A stretch of 8,090 bases of DNA from Candidatus Parabacteroides intestinavium. GTDB lineage: Bacteria; Bacteroidota; Bacteroidia; Bacteroidales; Tannerellaceae. The DNA lies in contig DWYO01000215.1 in assembly GCA_019118725.1 (NCBI GenBank), positions 1 to 8,090 of the forward strand, written 5' to 3'. The notes below the pieces were generated by a model. That model was not told where the DNA came from, ran no database searches, and saw only the letters and a list, made by a program, of their open reading frames with translations. Every line of letters starts with the position of its first letter. The first letter of the stretch is position 1. Shown piece by piece: positions 1-4,993 of the stretch. The translations under genes and the position numbers were made by a program.

Positions 1-362
1 GTGTCTTTACAGCTTGTAATGACGATGATAATGTGGTGGATTGTGCGGCTCAGTATCCGTTTGAGACCTATGTATTTATTTCACTTGAAACGGGTGATAT
101 GATTCGATTTGCACCTGAGAGTTCACAGTTATATTATAATTATCAGATATTTGAAGATTCGATAAGCTCTGATATTACGGTAGCTGTGAAATATAAATAT
201 AAGATACCTTATTTCCTTTTTGATGAGAGTGAAGAAAATATGAAACGTGTAGAAGATTTGAATTTGGAATCCATTCAAGTAGCTGATACAAGCGGATTGA
301 ACGTAACTTACAGAGATGGCTCTGTCGTTTATTTCGAAGAGTATGCTAAAGTGGGGATGTAA
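1..362 (+). CDS. Small lipoprotein of unknown function (5' end outside window)
   Basis: The frame is open from the left edge to TAA at 360-362. A GTG at 33 could serve as an internal start, but the codons before it read V-F-T-A-C-N-D-D-D-N. This looks like the end of a lipoprotein signal peptide with the acylated Cys at 15-17, so the real start is probably some 15-20 codons upstream of the window. The mature part is about 116 residues, with no further membrane segment; it is rich in Tyr, Phe, Asp and Glu, with alternating patterns suggesting a small beta-rich domain. The acidic N-D-D-D run right after the Cys resembles the Bacteroidetes lipoprotein export signal, so surface exposure is inferred. 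I do not recognise the family. By hand count, 128 of the first 360 bases are G or C (about 36%), clearly below the neighbouring genes. It converges with the phosphodiesterase gene and ends 37 bp before a shared hairpin. Confidence 0.75.
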   Translation, partial: VFTACNDDDNVVDCAAQYPFETYVFISLETGDMIRFAPESSQLYYNYQIFEDSISSDITVAVKYKYKIPYFLFDESEENMKRVEDLNLESIQVADTSGLNVTYRDGSVVYFEEYAKVGM

Positions 363-399
363 CCAGATCTCTCTGCTGAACGGCATCCCGGAAGGAAAT

Positions 400-439
400 A
401 AGCGAGGACGGTGTGTCCATGTCGAAACACCGTCCGCTT
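400..439. terminator. Hairpin between convergent genes, probable bidirectional terminator
   Basis: GGACGGTGT (406-414) pairs perfectly with ACACCGTCC (427-435) across a 12-nt loop. Beyond a 2-nt bulge, AAGC (400-403) pairs with GCTT (436-439). The + side is followed by a T-rich run (TTGTTGTTCTT, 438-448) and the - side by TTATTTCC, so it can act for both the lipoprotein gene ending at 362 and the phosphodiesterase gene ending at 455. A second small hairpin, TTGTTG (438-443) with CAACAA (449-454), abuts it. Termination in both directions is inferred from structure and position. Confidence 0.75.
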
Positions 440-454
440 GTTGTTCTTCAACAA

Positions 455-1654
455 TTATTCCCGGAATAGCGGAGCGATGACCGTGCTGTCCCCGTCATTG
501 GGAGCCGGCTGGATGCCCAAAAGCCGGCAAATGATCAGGTAGAGATTTACGTTCGGCATGACGGGCAACTCTGCGCCCTGTTTGAATGAAGGGCCTGCCG
601 CATAAAATATCGCTTCCATTTCGGGGGTATAGTTGTCATACCCATGCGCTCCGCCGATAAAGGCTTTCGGATTGTCGCGGAACACCACGTAGGTGCCGAT
701 GTTGGGCGCGACGACCAGTTCCGGTACGCGTGGATTCTTCCCGTAAACAAACTTGTCCGGAATCTCCCCCTTTTTCCAAACCGTAACATGCGGTACCTTT
801 TTCAGGACCTCATACGCCTTGTCGGTATAGCCCGGCTTGGGGTAGAGCAGGGTAGGTACCCCTTCGAACACATGATGGAAACTATCGCGCGGAAGGTAAT
901 CGGCCAGATTTACCGACTTTTCGGGGGTATAGGTCGCCATGCCATGATCTGATACGACCAGAAAATCAATCTGCGGGAAGATGTCCAACTTCCGCGCCTG
1001 GTTGAAGAAGTATCCCAATACGCTATCTACATGCTCTACCATACGGAGGGTCGCCGATGAGTCGGGGGTACACAGATGGCCTGTATGGTCGGGCTCTTCC
1101 AGATACCACATGATCAGATGCGGGCGTTGCTTCTCCGGTCGTTGTAACCAGGCGATGACCGAGTCGGCACGGCTCTGGAATGGCACCGACGAGTCGAATT
1201 TTTTCCACGTGGAAGGTTGTCCGCCGGGAAGGGCTATCTCGCTCCCTACCCAATAGAACGAGGCGGCACGTACGCCTTGACGCTCCGCGGTGTTCCAAAT
1301 CGGTTCGCCCCCGAAAAAGCGCGGGTCGGCGCAGCGCATGGTATAGACACTGTCTAATTCAGCATCATAGAAAGAATTGTTGATGAGTCCGTGATGATCC
1401 GGGTGCAATCCGGTCGCCATGCTGTAATGGTTCGGAAAGGTAACGCTGGGATAGCAAGGCCGGAACGCGGCGCGGACGCCCACCCGGGCTAATGAGTCTA
1501 ATGTCGGTGTATGCGCCCGGGCCGGATAATCAGAACGGAAGCCATCCATAGACAAGACAACTACATACCGGTCTGCCATTTGGGGAGCTGGCGTGCAACT
1601 GGCCAACAGGAGGCATAGAACGCCGATGAAACTGCATAACTTGAATTTTGTCAT
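455..1654 (-). CDS. Type I phosphodiesterase / nucleotide pyrophosphatase lipoprotein (NPP family)
   Basis: A 399-residue member of the alkaline phosphatase superfamily, NPP branch. These enzymes hydrolyse phosphodiester or pyrophosphate bonds, typically of nucleotides, with two zinc ions. Residues 1-20 form a lipoprotein signal ending in LASC (Cys20). The family's catalytic set is complete: Asp37 in SMDGFR, nucleophile Thr72 in SVTFPNH, Asn93, Asp189 and His193 in EEPDHTGH, Asp236 and His237 in VVSDHGM, and His337 in GGAHGYDN. The Thr-to-Asn spacing of 21 matches that of characterised bacterial NPPs. Length is normal for a single-domain bacterial enzyme. There is no acidic export signal after Cys20 (TPAPQM), so a periplasm-facing anchor is favoured. 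The ATG at 1654 sits about 23 bp downstream of a TACTTTTG box, with a weak AAGG before it, and gives a textbook signal peptide. It is monocistronic and divergent from the GHL10 gene. The exact substrate (nucleotide, nucleotide sugar or other phosphodiester) cannot be read from sequence. Confidence 0.93.
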   Translation of the reverse strand: MTKFKLCSFIGVLCLLLASCTPAPQMADRYVVVLSMDGFRSDYPARAHTPTLDSLARVGVRAAFRPCYPSVTFPNHYSMATGLHPDHHGLINNSFYDAELDSVYTMRCADPRFFGGEPIWNTAERQGVRAASFYWVGSEIALPGGQPSTWKKFDSSVPFQSRADSVIAWLQRPEKQRPHLIMWYLEEPDHTGHLCTPDSSATLRMVEHVDSVLGYFFNQARKLDIFPQIDFLVVSDHGMATYTPEKSVNLADYLPRDSFHHVFEGVPTLLYPKPGYTDKAYEVLKKVPHVTVWKKGEIPDKFVYGKNPRVPELVVAPNIGTYVVFRDNPKAFIGGAHGYDNYTPEMEAIFYAAGPSFKQGAELPVMPNVNLYLIICRLLGIQPAPNDGDSTVIAPLFRE

Positions 1655-1677
1655 AACCTTATCGTTGAATTTTGGTG

Positions 1678-1685
1678 CAAAAGTA
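1678..1685 (-). promoter_or_regulatory. -7 box for the phosphodiesterase gene
   Basis: On the - strand the sequence reads TACTTTTG, matching the Bacteroidetes sigma -7 consensus TAnnTTTG. Transcription would begin near 1670 and leave a leader of about 16 nt before the ATG at 1654. No convincing TTTG -33 element lies 19-21 bp upstream, so the call rests on the -7 match and its distance to the gene. Confidence 0.65.
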
Positions 1686-1773
1686 GGAACAAAACCGCGA
1701 ATACTTTATTAAGAAGCGATTAAAAATTGTATGAATTTAGAGCGTTCTGCTATGAAAAGCAAAGATAAAGTAG

Positions 1774-1781
1774 TACTTTCG
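1774..1781 (+). promoter_or_regulatory. Probable -7 box for the GHL10 gene
   Basis: TACTTTCG matches TAnnTTTG at all but one defined position and lies in the divergent spacer, about 60 bp before the chosen ATG at 1843. No good -33 element is visible. If it is used, transcription would start near 1788, so the palindrome at 1797-1826 would lie at the very 5' end of the transcript. Confidence 0.45.
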
Positions 1782-1796
1782 CAAATTTGAACACTA

Positions 1797-1826
1797 AGAA
1801 GCTGTTTGGAATTTGTTCCAGCTTCT
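1797..1826 (+). repeat. Leader palindrome, copy 1
   Basis: AGAAGCTG (1797-1804) is an exact inverted match to CAGCTTCT (1819-1826). Inside it GAA (1809-1811) pairs with TTC (1816-1818), giving an 11-bp stem with a 4-nt bulge (TTTG, 1805-1808) and a TTTG loop. A closely similar element in the same orientation lies at 8036-8065. Here it sits between a probable -7 box and the GHL10 start codon, 16 bp before the ATG at 1843. It could be a 5' RNA hairpin that stabilises the message or tunes initiation, or a dispersed intergenic repeat. Role unknown. Confidence 0.7.
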
Positions 1827-1842
1827 AAAAAACGGAATGACA

Positions 1843-3378
1843 ATGAAAAATGTAGGAATGAACATAGCGAAATGCCTGCTCGTGTTGTGGGTGGGATGTG
1901 TCACCTCGTGCAAGACCGTAGAGGTGCCACAAGGTGAAACGCTGTCTGAATACCCCAAGCGGGAGTTCCGGGGAGCATGGATACAGACGGCCTTCCAGGG
2001 GGAATACAAGGAGATGACCCCGGCGGAAATGCGGCGTAGCTTTATCCGCAAGCTCAATTTCCTGAAAGATTGCGGCATCAATGCCATTATTTTCCAGGTG
2101 CGGCCGGAGGCCGATGCTTTCTACCGTTCGGAGCTGGAGCCTTGGAGCCGCTTTTATACCGGAGAGCAGGGCGTTGCCCCGGAAGGGGATTTTGACGTGA
2201 TGGCTTTCCTTATTCAGGAGTGCCACAAACGGAACATGGAGTTTCATGCGTGGCTGAATCCTTACCGGATCAGTACGGCCGGCAATACGAAGTTTGCCGC
2301 CTCGCATATATACCATCGCCATCCGGAATGGTTCGTTACCTATAATAAGCAGATCCTGTTTGATCCGGGGTTACCGCAATCCCGCCAGTTCATCTGCCGG
2401 GTGGTGAAAGACATTGTAACCCGTTATGACGTGGATGCCATCCACATGGACGATTATTTTTATCCCTATCCGGCGGCCGGGGAGACTTTCCCGGACGATA
2501 AGAGCTTCCGGCGGTATGGATTGGCCAAAGGCTACAAACCTTCCCAGCGTGCCGACTGGAGGCGGGAGAATGTCAATCAGCTGATTCGCGAATTGAAGCG
2601 TACCATTCTTCTGGCCAAGCCGTGGGTGCGTTTGGGCATCAGTCCTTTTGGTATTTACCGGAATAAGAAGAGCACGCCGGACGGAACGGGAAGCAACACC
2701 AACGGCCTGCAAAATTATGATGACCTCTATGCGGATATTCTGTATTGGGTGAATCAGGGGTGGATAGATTATAATATTCCTCAGATATATTGGGAAATCG
2801 GTCATCCGGCTGCTGATTACACCACTTTGATTAAATGGTGGAGCCGACATGCCGGGAATGTCTCTTTATATATCGGGCAGGATGTGGCACGCACCATGAA
2901 GGTGGATCAACTGACCGAAAAGATGCGGTACGAACGCCATCTCCCCGCCATTCAAGGGAATTGTTTCTGGCCGGCCAACGAATTGCTTTGGAACAACCGG
3001 GGGGTAGCGGATAGTTTAAGACGGCATTACCACCGTTATCCGGCTCTGATTCCCGCCTATACGCATCAGCATGACCGGGCGCCGAAAGAGGTGAAGGGGT
3101 TGAAGGCCGAGTGGACTCCGGAGGGGTATATCCTCCGTTGGAAAGCCGAGCAGAGCAAGACGAATCCGGAGCTGGCGAACTATTTCGTGATTTATCGTTT
3201 CGCCAACAAAGAGAAGGTTGATCTGAGTAATCCGGCCCATATTGTAGCCATCACCCGTAATACACAGTATAAATTACCGTACGAAGAGGGAAAAGTCAAG
3301 TACCGCTATGTGGTAACCGCTGTAGACCGTTTCCATAACGAAAGTAAGAAAGGGAAGAGCAAGAAGGTGAAGCTATAG
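1843..3378 (+). CDS. GHL10-type glycoside-hydrolase-like lipoprotein (DUF187/DigH-YngK family)
   Basis: A 511-residue protein when started at the ATG at 1843. Residues 1-23 are a lipoprotein signal (hydrophobic CLLVLWVG, lipobox VTSC, Cys23). Residues 41-345 carry the TIM-barrel pattern of family-10-like glycoside hydrolases: EFRGAWIQT, INAIIFQVRPEADAFY, EFHAWLNPYR (134-142), DAIHMDDYFYPY (198-209, with the Asp203-Asp204 pair), LGISPFGIYR (264-273) and IPQIYWEIGHP (312-322, Glu318). Residues about 410-500 look like a C-terminal fibronectin III-like domain (AEWTPEGYILRWK ... YRYVVTAVDRFHNES). The related E. coli DigH cuts peptidoglycan glycan strands lacking stem peptides; whether this one cuts peptidoglycan or another glycan is open. 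ATG 1843 is chosen because GGA lies 7 bp upstream and it yields a clean lipoprotein signal. The longer reading from TTG at 1813 begins inside the leader palindrome and adds a non-signal-like extension. It converges with susD. Confidence 0.9.
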   Translation: MKNVGMNIAKCLLVLWVGCVTSCKTVEVPQGETLSEYPKREFRGAWIQTAFQGEYKEMTPAEMRRSFIRKLNFLKDCGINAIIFQVRPEADAFYRSELEPWSRFYTGEQGVAPEGDFDVMAFLIQECHKRNMEFHAWLNPYRISTAGNTKFAASHIYHRHPEWFVTYNKQILFDPGLPQSRQFICRVVKDIVTRYDVDAIHMDDYFYPYPAAGETFPDDKSFRRYGLAKGYKPSQRADWRRENVNQLIRELKRTILLAKPWVRLGISPFGIYRNKKSTPDGTGSNTNGLQNYDDLYADILYWVNQGWIDYNIPQIYWEIGHPAADYTTLIKWWSRHAGNVSLYIGQDVARTMKVDQLTEKMRYERHLPAIQGNCFWPANELLWNNRGVADSLRRHYHRYPALIPAYTHQHDRAPKEVKGLKAEWTPEGYILRWKAEQSKTNPELANYFVIYRFANKEKVDLSNPAHIVAITRNTQYKLPYEEGKVKYRYVVTAVDRFHNESKKGKSKKVKL

Positions 3379-3392
3379 GGAACAGGGGAAGG

Positions 3393-3448
3393 TAAGGTTA
3401 TAGGTTAGATGGTTAGAAGGTTAAAAAGGTTAGATGGTTAGAAGGTTA
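3393..3448. repeat. Left octamer array (units ending GGTTA)
   Basis: Just past the GHL10 stop lie tandem units TAAGGTTA, TAGGTTA, GATGGTTA, GAAGGTTA, AAAAGGTTA, GATGGTTA and GAAGGTTA: seven units, mostly 8 bp, with one 7-mer and one 9-mer. Within the array a 21-bp block repeats exactly (3403-3423 and 3428-3448), and the same 21 bp occurs inverted at 3517-3537. The unit length is not a multiple of three and nothing here is coding. Confidence 0.9.
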
Positions 3449-3449
3449 T

Positions 3450-3478
3450 GAGTTGACGAGGAATAAACTTGTCAGCTC
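3450..3478. terminator. Central hairpin of the convergent spacer, probable terminator
   Basis: GAGTTGACGAG (3450-3460) pairs with CTTGTCAGCTC (3468-3478) over a 7-nt loop (GAATAAA): 11 bp with two G-U pairs in the + transcript. It sits between the two inverted octamer arrays and between the convergent ends of the GHL10 and susD genes. No long T-run follows the stem, so it is not a classic intrinsic terminator. The much longer pairing of the flanking arrays may do the main work. Confidence 0.5.
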
Positions 3479-3492
3479 GTTTATCCTTCTGT

Positions 3493-3540
3493 TAACCTTG
3501 TAACCTTCTAACCTTGTAACCTTCTAACCATCTAACCTTG
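3493..3540. repeat. Right octamer array (six perfect tandem TAACCNTN units)
   Basis: Six uninterrupted 8-bp units occur: TAACCTTG, TAACCTTC, TAACCTTG, TAACCTTC, TAACCATC, TAACCTTG. They are the inverted counterpart of the left array. The copy CTTGTCAACTC (3537-3547) overlaps its end, and the susD stop codon follows at 3551-3553. Together the arrays can fold into a long stem covering nearly the whole spacer from either strand. Confidence 0.9.
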
Positions 3541-3550
3541 TCAACTCATT

Positions 3551-4981
3551 CTAATGGAAGAACGGGGCTACATATTCCGATGATTTGTTTTCGACGATTA
3601 TCCGGTTCATGTTGTAGGTAATCGTAACCTGCTGGGTCTCTTCGTCCATCGTAAAATCGTCCATCCCATAATCTGAGGGGATGAAAGGGGGGATGAGTGC
3701 TTCCAGATAATCGGCCGCAGAGGGTGTGTTGGCGGCTTCCACCTCACATACGGGCATCCGGATGCCCAAATCAGCGACCCGCCGGCCCTCTCCGAAAAAG
3801 ATCTCTTGCCGCATCAGATAGAGCAGGGTGAGCAGCTCGTCAATGCCGGAAGTCCCGTCAATCCAATCCTCGGTTACAGATGTGCCGGAGATGTAGGGGA
3901 TAGCGATAAGATGGGGTGCCTGGCGGTCGAGAACCAGCCCCGTACGGAACGGTTCGCCTTCGGATGCGGCTACGCTATATCCGGAATTGTCGGGATAATG
4001 TTTGTAGCCTCCATTGAAACGTTCTTCAAGCTGGTCGTTGACATCCTGCTGGATTGGCCGGGATTTGACCAAAGCAAGCAATTGCTGCATATAGGACTTA
4101 GCCTGTGCCTCGTTCTGGTCTGCCAGGCAGGCTTCGGCCAGGATTAAGTAGTTCTCTTCGGCTTTAGCCAGATTGATGGGGCGCTGTTCGGTAGCTGCTG
4201 TCTGAAAATATTTCGGATCAAGAAAGTCCAGACGCGGAAGCGGCTGGAACCACGTGTCCCATACGGCCTCTTGGATCGGGTTGTTTACCCCGTTGGTCCC
4301 GTCAAACTCCACCTGCTTCACAAAGTCGGGGGAAAGCGCCAGAGAGGCCAGGGCTTCGGAGACGGCATTCTCTTTGTCGCCAAGGCGATAATAGGTGCGG
4401 GCTTTCAGCGTACGGACGAATGCTTTCTCTTCGTCCGTATCGGCATAGGCCCAGGTGCTGTCCAGTACAGCCAGGGCTGTATGCAGGTATTCGTTCCAGG
4501 TCTTGATCTCTCCTCCCTCCGTATCAGGAAGACCCCGGAAATATTCACCTCCGAGGATAAAGGAAAAAGCCTTGATGTAATAAAGGTTGAACAAGTTGTT
4601 GCGGGTAGTGGAAGCATCGGCTTCGGCGACAGTCCCGATGCCGTAGTCGGCTGCCTCGCGCAATGTGCCTATGTGCCGTTGCAGGCTGGTTACGTCTGTA
4701 TCGGTATAAAGGATGCGGGGAATGTCGAACACCTGACTGCTCCGGGAGTAATTGTTGTAGTAGTTGTCGGAAAGAATTTCCATGAGTTCACAATAGTTCC
4801 CTATCGCCTCGGCAAACGAACGGTTTGCCCCATTTACCCAAGCCTGCATGGCGTTGGCTGAATTGAGGAAGGTTTCGTCACTTACGTTCGGATTGATGAT
4901 GTCGTCCGGAAGCAGCAGTTCGCACGAATTCAGAGATAGGCCGATAACGGCAGCAAGTAGGATGTATTTGCCTGTTTTCAT
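3551..4981 (-). CDS. SusD/RagB-family nutrient-binding outer membrane lipoprotein
   Basis: A 476-residue SusD-like protein, the surface lipoprotein that binds a substrate and closes over the SusC barrel. Residues 1-20 form a lipoprotein signal ending LNSC (Cys20). The N-terminal segment matches the family (INPNVSDETFLNSANAMQ at 29-46, with TPR-like helices after it). Family signatures are ENYLILAEACL (276-286) and the C-terminal helix MRQEIFFGEGRRVADLGIR (390-408), which corresponds to the usual R..E..FEG.R..DL.R motif. Two acidic residues sit six positions after the Cys (ELLLPDD), a weak surface-export signal. At 476 residues it is on the short side for the family. It starts 12 bp after the susC stop in an A-rich gap with no Shine-Dalgarno, usual in this phylum, and is surely co-transcribed with susC. 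The ligand cannot be deduced; glycans are the commonest, but peptides and other nutrients are known for the family. Confidence 0.93.
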   Translation of the reverse strand: MKTGKYILLAAVIGLSLNSCELLLPDDIINPNVSDETFLNSANAMQAWVNGANRSFAEAIGNYCELMEILSDNYYNNYSRSSQVFDIPRILYTDTDVTSLQRHIGTLREAADYGIGTVAEADASTTRNNLFNLYYIKAFSFILGGEYFRGLPDTEGGEIKTWNEYLHTALAVLDSTWAYADTDEEKAFVRTLKARTYYRLGDKENAVSEALASLALSPDFVKQVEFDGTNGVNNPIQEAVWDTWFQPLPRLDFLDPKYFQTAATEQRPINLAKAEENYLILAEACLADQNEAQAKSYMQQLLALVKSRPIQQDVNDQLEERFNGGYKHYPDNSGYSVAASEGEPFRTGLVLDRQAPHLIAIPYISGTSVTEDWIDGTSGIDELLTLLYLMRQEIFFGEGRRVADLGIRMPVCEVEAANTPSAADYLEALIPPFIPSDYGMDDFTMDEETQQVTITYNMNRIIVENKSSEYVAPFFH

Positions 4982-4993
4982 TGTTTTTCTGTT

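Noticed and set aside
129..386. 85-codon open frame on - opposite the small lipoprotein
   Set aside because: It is antisense to a frame with a credible lipobox; its Ile/Phe/Tyr-rich product reflects the AT-rich template.
1797..1826. Intrinsic terminator or miniature transposon
   Set aside because: No T-run follows the stem, it precedes rather than follows a gene on its strand, and there are no flanking duplications.
1825..2850. Open frames on - opposite the GHL10 gene (1825-2322, 2371-2850)
   Set aside because: Both are antisense shadows of a clear GHL10 coding sequence and lack signal, motif or leader.
3393..3549. CRISPR array or insertion-sequence ends
   Set aside because: Units are 8 bp with no spacers, no cas or transposase gene is nearby, and no target-site duplication is visible; tandem inverted octamers fit better.
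4271..4861. 196-codon open frame on + opposite susD
   Set aside because: It lies wholly antisense to a well-supported SusD gene, has no recognisable domain and no promoter or leader of its own; it is a shadow of the susD reading frame.
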